DNA of 64,000 bases from Diplonema japonicum (taxonomy: Eukaryota > Euglenozoa > Diplonemea > Diplonemida > Diplonemidae). The stretch covers positions 434,001 through 498,000 of the forward strand of contig OZ025709.1 of the NCBI GenBank assembly GCA_964019335.1. The letters run 5' to 3'. Position 1 is the first letter of the stretch; each line of letters starts with the position of its first letter. The position numbers and the translations under genes are program-made. Positions 48,001 to 57,253 of this stretch are shown piece by piece. The notes below the pieces were generated by a model. That model saw only the letters and a program-made list of their open reading frames with translations, did no database searches and was not told the DNA's origin.

Positions 48001-51000
48001 CGGCGGAGTACATGTTGGAAGCTGTGTGCGAGCTTCTGAGGGTGTTACAGCAGTCGCTGGAGGACAGTGCGGAGGGCGACGCAGGGGACATCGTGGTGAT
48101 GAACAACATATACCTGTACCGTGTGGTGGCCTCCTTGGTGGCGCAGCTTGCCATGTACGACGTAGGAGAACTGGATGACTTCCGGACACTCGTGACAAGC
48201 CTGGACACGGAGAGATACAAGATGTTCATGCACGCGTCGTCGGAAACGGACCACGAAGTCATCACCAAGGTGGGCAGGGTTATCGGGAAGAGCATTCTTA
48301 GCGACGTTGCTGCAGTAGCGTCTAGTGTTGTCGCTCTCAAGACATTCGGCTTCGACACGAAGACGTTTGAGGCAGCTGGGCGTGGCGTCGTGGGCTTGAT
48401 CAACATCAGCGACACTTGGAACACACAAGAAGAGGTGAAGACAGCAGCAACGTGCAATGCCCTATCTCAGCGTTTGAAGTACCTGCTTCTAGTGAGTTCG
48501 ACAACAAATGATGGGACGAAAGCAAGTGAGTACCTGAAGAATCTCGTGAAAAGGTTCCACGAGAAAATGAAACAGGGCATAGGAAAAAAGGCTCTTCCTG
48601 CTTCGCTGTGGGCAGGAACCCTTGCTGACCTGCTGGTGTTCTCCCGTGTCGTGTCGTCGGAGCCAACGAACGGGACAGAGTATGAGAGCCTCATCCACAG
48701 CAACGGGGTTCTGTACCAAAGGATCCCTGTTGCAGGGGAGCAACAAGTTGTTACACAATTCCCACCCGGCGTGAGGAAGGAAATGGTGAACTGTTTAATG
48801 AACCTTCTAAAGCAGGGTCGCACGACACCAAGACAACTGAAAACACAACTTGTGGAAGCGACCAAATTCTTGGGAGAGGTTCATGATGAGGCCAGCAAGA
48901 TCGTGGAATCTGAGGAACTTGCAGAAAAGCTGAAGGGGATATTCGACGAAGAAAAGATCAAAACCCTGAAAGCCTTTGACGAAGGAATGCAGGCAGTTGT
49001 GGTGGGACTGACGGCGTCCTCTGGGGGCAACAAGGGAGCTAGTGTGCGGCACAGGGCAGTTCTTGCTTGCTACGAGGTGGTCGAGAGTGGGGAGTTGGAC
49101 TGCGAACTGGCGAAAGAAATGTTCAAAGAAATGCTGGAAACATTAGGGAGCGAGAATGAAGGGAAGCGCCTGGAGCTGGCAGGCCGAGTGTTTGGGAAGG
49201 CGAGGCAGTACCTGAGGATGACGCTGCGGACAGAGGCGGAGACCTACAAGAATGACATGGAGGAGCTGCTACAGGAAGTGGAGAAGCTTCTGGAGCATCG
49301 AAGGGGAGTTTCGAACGAGGAGGCTAGAAACCACGTCGACAGACTTCTGAAAGAGGCGCAGAAGGCGGTGCAGGTGTATGCAACGAACCTCGAGGGATTG
49401 AACGCGATAGCCGGGACGACCCTGCTCCTCACGGCAAGTATCTTCGACAGGGTGGCAGGGATCGACAGGCAGCTTCAGGACATGAAGAAGGAGGTGAGTG
49501 ACATCCACACCTACCTCAAGCTGTACAGGAAGTTGGGCAACGACATCACAGCTTTGTATGACAATAGAGACTTCGGCCAGTGTGACAGGTACTCCTTCAT
49601 GAGTGTCACAGGAACCATCAGTTGTAAGGAAGAAATTGGAAGTCCTTCAGAATTTGCAAAACAATTAAGGGACGAGCTTTTTGAAGTGAAGAGTCATATC
49701 TTCGGTATGCACTGGGGCAAGGAGTTCATGTCTCTGGTGGAGAAGGAGCTGTGGAAGCTGTATTTTTCAGAAGAAAAAGAAATCCAGCAGAGTTCTGGGC
49801 AGAAGAAGTCCAGCAGAGTTCTGCTTCCTCTTCATGTATTCATGCCTGCGACGAAGAAGCCGACGACAAACCTTGTTGAGGAGGCCCTGTTGCAGCAGCA
49901 CAGGTTCACGATGAGGAACGTTCAGCGTCTTCAAGAGAAGACAAAGGAAACGAAGGTGCACCTGGTGCTGATCCTCGTGGGGTACTCGTTCCTCGACAAG
50001 GAGTTCCATTTGGATTCGATGAGGGAGAAGAACAGGCTTCACGAGTGGGGCAATCCCACCATCTTGGTGGCTGCAGACACTGCCGTTTTTGAGTACACCC
50101 TAGAAATGCTGTTTGGGACCAAGATGGACGATCAGCGCAAAAGCTGTGAGGTGTACAAGATGAAAGATATGACGATCGAAGACACAAGTCAGGTGCTCGG
50201 CACGGAGGATGCGTCCATTGGGTCGGTGCTGAGGGGTGCGCTGCTGTTCCCGATGTTCTGTGAGGAAACCATCAAGAGCCCACATGTGGGGGACCTTTCG
50301 CTTCGCATGCTTCTATCCCTCGTGAAGGCTATTAACGCGGACGACAACAAGCAAGGGTTTTGGTCGCTTGACAACGTTGAGGCTCGTAAATTTGGGTCCA
50401 GTCTGCTGGAGTCTGTGACGAAAGAACAAAAAAGCCTAAAAGAAGACTTTGCAGCTCTAGGTGAGTTAGAAGATCAGAGGGATGTGTCGTGGGATAAGTT
50501 AGTATCAAATGTGATGGAAAAGGTCGCGAAAGAGAAATGGTCCAAGTCGTCGGCCACCCTTACGAAGCTGAAGAAGCTCAACGACTTCAAGAATGTCGAC
50601 AAGCTGAAGGAGAAGGAGATGGACGCAGAATTCCTGATAACCTGTTTAGAGGAGTACCTCCGACTGTCGTTGAAGGAGCTGAACACGAAGCATCCCTCCA
50701 TCACCGATGGAGACCTCATCGGCCTTATGATGCACTACAACTCCCTCCTTGCCCTTGACATGACACGGCGCCACTCATTGCAGGCACCCTACAAGAGCAG
50801 GTGCAATAGTTTTCTGGAGACAAAACACACAGAGTACGACGTCAATAAGCTGGACCAGCAGCTGGTGCGCGACTTGTTCACAGCCTCTCCAGTAAAAGTC
50901 AAGGACGGCAAGAAGGGGGACACAGGGAGGATGTACGAGTTTATGTACCCGTGGATGCAAAAGATGTTCACCGCGATCGCCGTTCGCGACAAGCTGATGC

Positions 51001-53927
51001 AGATCCCCCTAAACCGCTGCTGCACGAGGTTCTTCGTGTCTGTGTTCTTGGAGATGAAGCCCGAACCACATCTGAGTCATTCTGAACAAACGCAGAAAAT
51101 ATGGGCATACTTCCGGAAGCACAAGGAACTGATGTTGATGAAGGTGAAGGGTGCCTTGGCCTCAAGAACAAATAAAATGGATGATAATACGATCTCAAAA
51201 TTCCTTGTCGGGGCATGTAGGGCGTGCACGAAAAAGGAGCCGTGGAATGTGTTGATGGAGGATCTGAAGAACTACCCTGATACCTTGGATGTGTTCTTGG
51301 CGGGCATGGTGAGGAAGAAGGATAAGGAAAAAAAAGAGAACGAACTGGTGTGGTTCAGGGACACGCTGTACTCTCTTGTGGAGCTGTCGAAGCTGCCGTG
51401 GTGCAAGGTTCCTGCCGCTGTGGCGATCACGATCCTGTCGGCAGACGACAGCTTTAGTGGGATGAACCTGAGAGGGATCAGAGTGGACGGAGCGTACCTT
51501 GAGGACGGCATCTTCGACAAAGCTGATATCGTCCCAAACCAGCGAGGTTCGGTTTCCAAAGAATTACAAAGGGTGTTCCTCCCGCATAGCTACCGGATCC
51601 CTAGATGCAAGATGTTGACCGACGAACTGCTTTCGTTAGCGGTCTTCACGGATGACAATGGTGCTGATATCGTGGCTGAGGTGTATGAAGACAAGGTGGT
51701 ATTGCTACATGGATATAAGGAAGTGGCCAAGGTGCAGCTACATATACCCGTTGGCAAAACGGCACTCCTGAGCAGGATAGTGCGGAGGGGCACCTCGCGT
51801 GTTCTTTTCGTCGCTTACACAAAGGGCGAAGAGTTGGTGATCAGGGATGTGGTGGTGGCGAAGAACCCAGCAGTACACGAAGTAGATAACATCCCGAATG
51901 CCGGACAGCTTGTGAGTATCTCGCATGATGGTTCGGTGTGGTGTGTGCGTTTAAAAAAAGGTGTCAAGGAGCTGATACAAGTACAGGGAAAAATTACGAA
52001 AAGGTACAAGAAAAACTACACTGGCAACCTAAAAGACGTGTGTTTGCTACAGCAGCGCCATCTCTGCTGGATAGATACCAATGGGAAGGTTGACACGTGG
52101 AACTTTGAGGAGGAAAATAAGAATAAAAAACAAAACAATGAAAAAGTCGAGGTACAAAACAATGAAAAAGCCAAGGAACAAACCTTGTATGGTGAAACTG
52201 ATAGTGAAACCGAGGGACAAACCTGCAGTGAAACTGGTAGTGACAACAAGAATCAAATCAGCATTGGTGAAACCGATAGTAGGGGTGAAGCCGAGGCAAA
52301 AACCGATGGTGAAGTCGATTTAGAAACCAATGGTGCCGAGGAAATCGGTAGGGAAGTCGAGGAAGAAACAAATAGTGTCGAAGAAATCGGTAGGGTAGTC
52401 GAGGAAGAAACCAGTGGTGAAGCCAAGGCAGAAACCAATGGTGTCGAAGAAATCGGTAGGGTAGTCGAGGAAGAAACCAATGTTGTCGAAGAAACTGGTA
52501 GTGAAGTCGAGGAAGAAACCAGTGGTGAAACCATGGCAGAAACCGATGGTGTCGAAGAAATCGGTAGGGTAGTCGAGGAAGAAACCAGTGGTGAAGCCAA
52601 GGCAGAAACCAATGGTGCCGAAGAAATCGGTAGGGTAGTCGAGGAAGAAACCAATGGTGTCGAAGAAACTGGTAGTGAAGTCGAGGAAGAAACCAGTGGT
52701 GAAACCAAGGCAGAAACCAATGGTGCCGAAGAAATCGGTAGGGTAGTCAAGGAAGAAACCAGTGGTGAAGCCGAACAAGAAATCAAAGCACTCACACCAA
52801 TGACGACGAGCAGCCTGCTTACCTGGAGCAAGGGCAGCAACGACAACGACTGGCAATGCACCGAGGTTCATGTGGGCGAAGAAAATAGAAAAGAGAAGCT
52901 CTTCATATACCACGATGCAACGGGGCGGGAAGAGGCCCCGCGACACGTTGTGCCAGGCACCGGCTCGTTACTGCTTGTGAGAGGGGAGAACGGAGAGAAC
53001 TACAGCTGGGAACTGAGGGAGAAAAACAGGGAAAAAGAAAAGACTGTGGTTAAGCTGTACACAAGGGTCTTTGGACAAGAGAACAAAAGGCTGAATGTCC
53101 GCAACATGTACGTTTCAGCCCGTCGCGTGTATTACCATCTCGAGGACACCAACAGGTTGGTGATCATGAAACTCCCGAAGAAGGAACCCGCCCTTTACGG
53201 CCATGCACAACAAGCTGTTGTCTCGGATGACGGCAACCAGGTGGGAGCACTGGTGCGTAGCTGCGGGGACGGCAAGGCAGGCGTTGTGGTGTACCACAGG
53301 GTGACAGGTGATGTGAGCAGTCTCGTGAAGACGTTAAACGCCGAGGACCCCGTCATCAAGTGGAACAAGGAGAAAAACCTGTTCGAGGTGCTTATGGGAA
53401 CCGGCAAAAGCAACCGAACATTCGATGTTGTAAAGGTGGGGATGCAGACGCTCGAGGCTACGGAACATAAACCAACAGAAGATCATCAAAGCGAATGTCA
53501 GGAGCGTTGTGCAGGAACCGATGACAAAAGCAATCGGGTACCATGGGAGTACAAAACCACCCCCACGAGACTGGACGAAACAGTGTACTCTGAGGTGGAG
53601 TGTGAAAAATCCTGTGACACGGTATGCATGAAGAAGGTGCTGAAGAAAGACGGAACAGTTGCACTGCAGGTGACAAAGAGGGGTGTTACGGAGGAGCTCT
53701 TGAGGGCCTCGAAAATAGATTGCTGCAATGCATCGAAAAGAACCCTTGTGGCGGTTGCAAGTGGGAACCTCTACGTCTGGAGGTGGCGGCATGCTAGTGA
53801 GGCACAGTACAATTACACGCCTCTAGGCTCAAAAGGGGAGTGGTGCATGATCAAGCGGCTCTCTCATTCAGAAACTGTGAACGTCCCTGCTTGTGTTGAA
53901 AAGCCAGAATGTTTCTACATCAGATAA
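45081..53927 (+). CDS. Giant STAND-like protein with degenerate NACHT, pentapeptide-like and propeller-like regions
   Basis: A single exon of 2948 residues from ATG 45081. The N-terminal third has three copies of a helical module (IVVMNNIYLYRVVASLVAQL ... SSETDHEVITKVGRVIG at 45280-45760, 46400-46860, 47930-48490) and two of another (NGVLYQRIP...QFP at 47134 and 48600), with NAKDP repeats at 46870-47080. The middle (49400-50300) follows the plan of NACHT NTPases of the NACHT-pentapeptide-WD40 type: the P-loop position reads FGMHWGKEFMSLVEKELWKL and the Walker B position VHLVLILVGYSFLDKEFHLD, so both ATPase motifs are ruined, while flanking phrases (NLVEEALLQQHRFT, NRLHEWGNPTILVAADT) remain. 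A pentapeptide-like SFSGMNLRGIRVDGAYLEDG follows at 51450, then propeller-like strands to the end, split by an acidic repeat (52180-52790). Probably cytoplasmic, with no signal peptide. Function unknown; likely a binding or signalling scaffold. Confidence 0.75.
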   Translation: MQRRRMVATQDRKPHLFVSVVSFTRATITTPSGQMVFRHAPIEQTAEEDGLAFLNTLRQKAKALKFMSTEEVLTFVEWFRLNEVRFPALLKNSKTKTRGLLLLSACDLLKVLRESLKDCAEGDTRDIVVMNNIHLYRVVASLVAQLAMCDERDDDDNAEQLHDFRTLVTSLERYKMFMHTSSETDHEVITKVGRVIGSIPWDVAAVSDVLKTKAFDSQHLKYLLLVSMLATKDRNLKNGQECPKGTSLSELDKLLADKMGREVLDTVRSDGEGESLVSQMKAFKHTVNYLSILLKKSKETLGYEKLQNEVNAVGDSQVKEYKHNQDVLKTLVSQIKAFKHTEKCMSILLKETLEYARLQNETEFKKLQNEVNDLDDPQVKEMSRQLELYKHNQKLLLAGTIGTDRPDAAVSESQDFMKDTLSFLKRLENDVAQCTASDKIAMLLTFAEGFKLTSLSEVREYTLIAVCELLRVLQQSLGDSAEGDAGDIVVMNNIYLYRVVASLVAQLAMYDAGDGITHAEQLDDFRTLVTSLDTERYKMFMHASSETDHEVITKVGRVIGSILSDFAAVSDVVALKTKAFDSQHLKYQFLVSVLEAKDPDLVNAKDPDPVNAKDPSSPQEQPRIAKDLSNLQPRNAEDLSNLQPRNAEDLSNPKELLVRNAKDLSNLQKIHEEECPEGTSLSLRASLWVGTLVDLLVFSRVVKAKPSNKEGEESLVHSNGVLYQRIPILGEQQGIMQFPDEVRKTVVDCLMGLLKRDRVTPDELMALLTEKNKMIVDKLTKAIGKSSAKVRHKAVLACYEVIDSGELDKPLADKMGREVLDTVRSDGEGESLVSQMKAFKHTVNYLSILLKKSKETLGYEKLQNEVNAVGDSQLKEMSRRALELYKHNQDVLATIGLCSNAAAVSGPQLPARNGLQDFANDILSFLRGLKNWAKDVAQCEASERVAKLQNFVKGFKLNEVKLSSLPEIRSSKLAAEYMLEAVCELLRVLQQSLEDSAEGDAGDIVVMNNIYLYRVVASLVAQLAMYDVGELDDFRTLVTSLDTERYKMFMHASSETDHEVITKVGRVIGKSILSDVAAVASSVVALKTFGFDTKTFEAAGRGVVGLINISDTWNTQEEVKTAATCNALSQRLKYLLLVSSTTNDGTKASEYLKNLVKRFHEKMKQGIGKKALPASLWAGTLADLLVFSRVVSSEPTNGTEYESLIHSNGVLYQRIPVAGEQQVVTQFPPGVRKEMVNCLMNLLKQGRTTPRQLKTQLVEATKFLGEVHDEASKIVESEELAEKLKGIFDEEKIKTLKAFDEGMQAVVVGLTASSGGNKGASVRHRAVLACYEVVESGELDCELAKEMFKEMLETLGSENEGKRLELAGRVFGKARQYLRMTLRTEAETYKNDMEELLQEVEKLLEHRRGVSNEEARNHVDRLLKEAQKAVQVYATNLEGLNAIAGTTLLLTASIFDRVAGIDRQLQDMKKEVSDIHTYLKLYRKLGNDITALYDNRDFGQCDRYSFMSVTGTISCKEEIGSPSEFAKQLRDELFEVKSHIFGMHWGKEFMSLVEKELWKLYFSEEKEIQQSSGQKKSSRVLLPLHVFMPATKKPTTNLVEEALLQQHRFTMRNVQRLQEKTKETKVHLVLILVGYSFLDKEFHLDSMREKNRLHEWGNPTILVAADTAVFEYTLEMLFGTKMDDQRKSCEVYKMKDMTIEDTSQVLGTEDASIGSVLRGALLFPMFCEETIKSPHVGDLSLRMLLSLVKAINADDNKQGFWSLDNVEARKFGSSLLESVTKEQKSLKEDFAALGELEDQRDVSWDKLVSNVMEKVAKEKWSKSSATLTKLKKLNDFKNVDKLKEKEMDAEFLITCLEEYLRLSLKELNTKHPSITDGDLIGLMMHYNSLLALDMTRRHSLQAPYKSRCNSFLETKHTEYDVNKLDQQLVRDLFTASPVKVKDGKKGDTGRMYEFMYPWMQKMFTAIAVRDKLMQIPLNRCCTRFFVSVFLEMKPEPHLSHSEQTQKIWAYFRKHKELMLMKVKGALASRTNKMDDNTISKFLVGACRACTKKEPWNVLMEDLKNYPDTLDVFLAGMVRKKDKEKKENELVWFRDTLYSLVELSKLPWCKVPAAVAITILSADDSFSGMNLRGIRVDGAYLEDGIFDKADIVPNQRGSVSKELQRVFLPHSYRIPRCKMLTDELLSLAVFTDDNGADIVAEVYEDKVVLLHGYKEVAKVQLHIPVGKTALLSRIVRRGTSRVLFVAYTKGEELVIRDVVVAKNPAVHEVDNIPNAGQLVSISHDGSVWCVRLKKGVKELIQVQGKITKRYKKNYTGNLKDVCLLQQRHLCWIDTNGKVDTWNFEEENKNKKQNNEKVEVQNNEKAKEQTLYGETDSETEGQTCSETGSDNKNQISIGETDSRGEAEAKTDGEVDLETNGAEEIGREVEEETNSVEEIGRVVEEETSGEAKAETNGVEEIGRVVEEETNVVEETGSEVEEETSGETMAETDGVEEIGRVVEEETSGEAKAETNGAEEIGRVVEEETNGVEETGSEVEEETSGETKAETNGAEEIGRVVKEETSGEAEQEIKALTPMTTSSLLTWSKGSNDNDWQCTEVHVGEENRKEKLFIYHDATGREEAPRHVVPGTGSLLLVRGENGENYSWELREKNREKEKTVVKLYTRVFGQENKRLNVRNMYVSARRVYYHLEDTNRLVIMKLPKKEPALYGHAQQAVVSDDGNQVGALVRSCGDGKAGVVVYHRVTGDVSSLVKTLNAEDPVIKWNKEKNLFEVLMGTGKSNRTFDVVKVGMQTLEATEHKPTEDHQSECQERCAGTDDKSNRVPWEYKTTPTRLDETVYSEVECEKSCDTVCMKKVLKKDGTVALQVTKRGVTEELLRASKIDCCNASKRTLVAVASGNLYVWRWRHASEAQYNYTPLGSKGEWCMIKRLSHSETVNVPACVEKPECFYIR
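45826..46040 (+). repeat. Internal duplicated block B, copy 1
   Basis: About 205 bp here (CTGGACAAGCTTCTGGCGGA to GGTGACTCACAG) match 47497-47702 with only about four differences, while the modules around them have diverged much further. A third, diverged version is at 46068-46235. This suggests recent gene conversion or duplication inside the gene. Confidence 0.85.
47497..47702 (+). repeat. Internal duplicated block B, copy 2
   Basis: Near-identical partner of 45826-46040, encoding LADKMGREVLDTVRSDGEGE and SLVSQMKAFKHTVNYLSILL. Here it follows block C (VRHKAVLACYEVIDSGELDK), whereas copy 1 follows module A. Confidence 0.85.
52180..52790 (+). repeat. Acidic in-frame tandem repeat
   Basis: About 600 bp of imperfect units made of two alternating phrases, EEIGRVVEEET and SGEAKAETNG/NGVEETGSEVEEET, encoding a strongly acidic, probably disordered or coiled stretch inserted in the propeller-like region. 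Units are multiples of 3 bp (mostly 30-66 bp), so length variation keeps the frame. Confidence 0.9.
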
Positions 53928-53947
53928 ACTCCTTTGTTATTGGAGAG

Positions 53948-53998
<51 letters not shown>

Positions 53999-55499
53999 CG
54001 ACGGTCCTGAGCTCTGTTTTGACTTGTGGCACTTTCCTGACGTTGAAAGAAATCGAAGTTTTTTCCCCCCCAGTCGTTGCAAGGGCGCCAGTAAGATGTC
54101 ACAAAAGAAAGAAAAATAAAAAAGCAGAAAATAAACAAAGAAAGAATGAAAGAGAGGGGGGTGTCGCGAACGAAGTCGCCACAAAACTAGAGGGAAAAAA
54201 GAACAGGGAAAAAAGAAAAACTTTCCATCCCCCCCCTCTTTTCTAATTTTTTTTTCTTTCCTTTTTTATGAGTTCCAAAGCGGGGGGGGGGGGGGAAGAG
54301 GCTCCAGGTGGTGTTTAATTTTTTTTTGCTTCTGTGGCTTTTCCCCATTTCAAGCTAAGCTTTCTTGACCTCTCCACTTTTATTCCTGTGGGGCCACAGG
54401 ACTTGGTTCAGCGATGGCAGCGAGAGACTTCCGGACTTGTAGACACAATACTCACGTACTGCAAGGCACTACTAAAATTGGGACAACTTTTTTTTTTGTG
54501 AACGAATAATAAATGAATTGAAAAATCCCCACCAACGTCCTGCAGCCTGATCAAGGCACCCTGCAGAAAAAAAAAAAAAAAAAAAAAGGGGAAAAAAACA
54601 CGAGATTCTAAATTCCCCTCACCCTTTTTTTTGACACGATCGCTCCCCTTCCTTTTTACAAGCTATTTGCCGCAGCAAGCAATGACTTTGCGTACCTTTC
54701 TCGGTCCCCCCCCTTTTTTTTAAAAATTTAAAAACTTCGCCGATTTGAGTCATTCTCCGCCGTTGTTTTGAAAAGAAAAGGCAACTCTCTCTGTCTGTAA
54801 CACAAGGGTCAATAACGGATTTTAGAGAGGGAGCAGTCGCCGCGAAACTTTAGAAAAAAGAAATTCCATTTTATCTACGTCACATTTTTTTTAAACATGA
54901 AACGATCGCTTTCCCCCCCTTTTTTAAAACGAGAAAACTGGACATTAAAATAGCTATTTATTGCCAACAAATTATGAGTCATTATTTAACTCGAGTTCCC
55001 GAGTTTTTTGCACTCGGGCCCTGCGACCTAATTTCTGAAGAGTGAAATAATAAAAAAAAAAAAAGAAAAAAAAAAAGGAAAAAAAAAGAGGTGTTGAGTA
55101 AAATTAACCTTTTCCCCCCTTCAAAATGTCAGGTTTTTTTTTTCTACCGAGTTTATTTTGCTCGTTTTTATAGGCAGCAGTACAGAAGGTCTTTGGCTTC
55201 GGTCTCAGGGTGTGAAAACACTTCCTCTTAAGTGAGAAAAGAGGTGTGTACTTTCCCTGCCTTCTCACCTGATGCCAGTGACCGGGGGGTATTAACTCGT
55301 ATGTAACATGTTGAGATGCCTGATGCTCCAGAAAGAAACCATAGAAATTTAAAAAAAAGGCACTCCGCATAATTAATTTCCTCCCCTCCTTTTGCTTGGC
55401 AAAGAAAAAAATGTAAACGAAACGAAAAATTTTAACATTTTTTATTTTAACGCCCCCTCCCCCCTTTTGTCTTTCTTTCCTCCCCTTCCCCCCCTTTTC
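53928..55499. other. Intergenic low-complexity region
   Basis: Starts with a run of about 49 A (53948-53996) 20 bp after the giant gene's stop. It also has poly-G at 54282-54294, A-runs at 54567-54586 and 55050-55088, C-runs, and a small inverted repeat ACTCGAGTTCCCGAGT near 54990 with GAGTGAAATAATA after it that recalls the foldback family. No gene was recognised; an 88-codon minus-strand frame at 55104-55370 has no family. Confidence 0.55.
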
Positions 55500-56060
55500 T
55501 ATTTTTCAGCAAACCACAGAACCTCACCGACAAGGTCGCTACCCATATAAAACACAAGATGGATGCAGACTATGATTCTTCTACACATGCGGAGGGGCGA
55601 CGTTGTGCCAACCCCTGTGCCGACTCCTCCACCGTGCCGCGCCTTGTTCCTGCCACTGCCTCGATGTCTGGCAAAATCGTCGGGTTGGTGCAGTAAACCC
55701 CAAGCCCGCGGTGCAGTAAGAACCCCGTGGTAATCCGCAAGCCAACGATTGTAAGCCGGCAACAAAAGGATCCCAGCATGCGACGGCCTCTGGTCGGGCT
55801 ATGTGATTCGCCCCTAGGTACCGGGTCGTTCTCCTTTTCTAGATTAGTAACTCTAATGGAAGAAGGCCGTTCTGCTCTAAGCAGGAGGAGAGTAGAGAGG
55901 GTATTACCGATCCCTTGCAACCTCTGCCCCTGCATGCTTCCCTCTTGGGACTGCCCTATTCTCAAAGAACCTTTCGTCGGAACCCGACTCGTGTTTCTTT
56001 TCCATACAGCCCGCGACCGCAAGCGGAAGAGGAGATAAGAAAGAAATAAAGAAAACAATA
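55500..56060. other. Balanced-composition island of unknown origin
   Basis: This 560-bp stretch has no homopolymers and a C/G-balanced composition unlike both flanks. A minus-strand frame (56067-55570, 165 codons) is open throughout, and so is a plus-strand frame at 55727-56038, as often happens in structural-RNA or organelle-derived sequence. I do not recognise a gene. It could be a transferred piece of organelle DNA or an exonic relic; nothing here proves either. Confidence 0.35.
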
Positions 56061-56135
56061 ATAACATATCTGTAAGGAGCGGAGGAAGCTTACTTAAACC
56101 CCTTTCACGTATTCCATACAGTTGACCACTGTGCT

Positions 56136-56960
56136 ATGTCGTGCTGTCCACCTGGGGCGGTTGGTTACCTGGAGCCGCAGGGAGAGGACGGAAAGAAGGC
56201 TACTGCCGGCGGGTTTGAGGTGTACGAGTCCGGTGAATTTGGGAAGCCGATGCTGTTGCTGCTTCCGGACATCTGGGGGTGGAACAGTGGTAGGATCCGC
56301 AGCTTGGCTGACAACTTCGCAAAGAACGGGTACTTCGTTGCCATTGCCAAGGTGATGCCAGCGTTTGAGGGCGGGACAGACGATGATGCCCTGCCCCCCT
56401 TCTTTGAAATGTCGAGGGTGAAGGAGTGTGTCTTCCCCCTCTTCGTGGGTGAATGGGGTGTCGAGGCAGTTGTTCCGAAGATCCAAAAGGTGTTGGAGCA
56501 CTACGCTAGCAAAGGGGTGGAGAAGGTTTCGTTGTACGGGTTCTGCTACGGAGGATGGGTCGGCATGCATCTTGCTGCTTCGAAGACAGCTATTCCTATT
56601 GTGTGTGCTGCTTCATCGCACCCTTCCATCCACATTGAGGGGCTGCTCGGCAAAGACCCTTCTGCTCTCGCGAGCAAGCAGTCGTGTCCATGGCTCTTCC
56701 AGCCTACTGGTGTGCTTGGTGCCGAGGGGGCAGACCCTGATATGTACGATGCTGGCGGTGTTCTGATGAAGGCTCTTGAGGAGCTGTACCCTGGTAAGAA
56801 CCAGTCCACGAGGTACACGGCACAGCCTCATGGTTTCGTAAACAGGGGTGCCATCACCAACGGAACGGTCATTGGATCTAACGACAATACCAAGTCCGAC
56901 ATTGAGAAGGCTATCACAGAGGTCTTGACATTCATGGAGAAGAGTGGTGCCAAATGCTGA
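56136..56960 (+). CDS. Dienelactone hydrolase family protein
   Basis: A 274-residue alpha/beta hydrolase, single exon, start ATG 56136 (MSCCPPGAVGYL). The order of motifs fits dienelactone-hydrolase-like proteins: LLLLPDIWGWNSGRIRSLAD (the P-D-I-x-G oxyanion and N-x-x-I-R-x-x-A-D segment), a nucleophile elbow GFCYGGW with Cys as the nucleophile (residue about 148), ASSHPSIHIEG, PWLFQPTGVLGAEGADPD holding the third-acid loop, and the histidine in AQPHGFVNRG. The family cleaves lactones or small esters; the natural substrate in eukaryotes is mostly unknown. No targeting signal is evident, so likely cytosolic. It looks intact. A likely polyadenylation hexamer AATAAA stands at 57098-57103, 137 bp past the stop. 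Confidence 0.9.
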   Translation: MSCCPPGAVGYLEPQGEDGKKATAGGFEVYESGEFGKPMLLLLPDIWGWNSGRIRSLADNFAKNGYFVAIAKVMPAFEGGTDDDALPPFFEMSRVKECVFPLFVGEWGVEAVVPKIQKVLEHYASKGVEKVSLYGFCYGGWVGMHLAASKTAIPIVCAASSHPSIHIEGLLGKDPSALASKQSCPWLFQPTGVLGAEGADPDMYDAGGVLMKALEELYPGKNQSTRYTAQPHGFVNRGAITNGTVIGSNDNTKSDIEKAITEVLTFMEKSGAKC

Positions 56961-57253
56961 AGTGACTGAACTGGGCTCCTGGAGTAAAAGGGGCCAACCT
57001 TAAGGCGTCTCCTTTAGAACGTTTCTTTTGTTGTTTCAAGTAGTTTACCTCCGCATCATACTACAACAGGAAGGGATCGATAGACGATGGATCTTGACAA
57101 TAAAGACCCGAAGAGGGCAATCATGTACCTCAAGGGCACCGAAGAGACCACCGACTAACCCCCACCACTAGCCGTCTACCTAGTAAGCCATTCAAGGCAG
57201 CGGGAAGAAAACAAAGTAAATGAAGTGTAATTAACCATCTATCAACGAGCGTC
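56961..57253. other. 3' flank of the dienelactone hydrolase gene
   Basis: Contains the AATAAA at 57098 and ordinary mixed sequence up to the border of the 3.2-kb duplication. The motif CCATCTA at 57235-57241 resembles the last bases of the duplication (60459-60465), but the first copy shares that end, so it is not a target duplication. Confidence 0.5.

Noticed and set aside
49600-50300. Calling the giant protein an active NACHT NTPase
   Set aside because: Neither a GxxGxGKS/T P-loop nor a D-D/E Walker B can be read anywhere in the region; only the surrounding scaffold resembles the family.
45179-53800. Minus-strand open frames of 60-240 codons, including 52253-52946
   Set aside because: Antisense shadows of the giant gene. 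The two long ones at 52.3-52.9 kb mirror the acidic tandem repeat.
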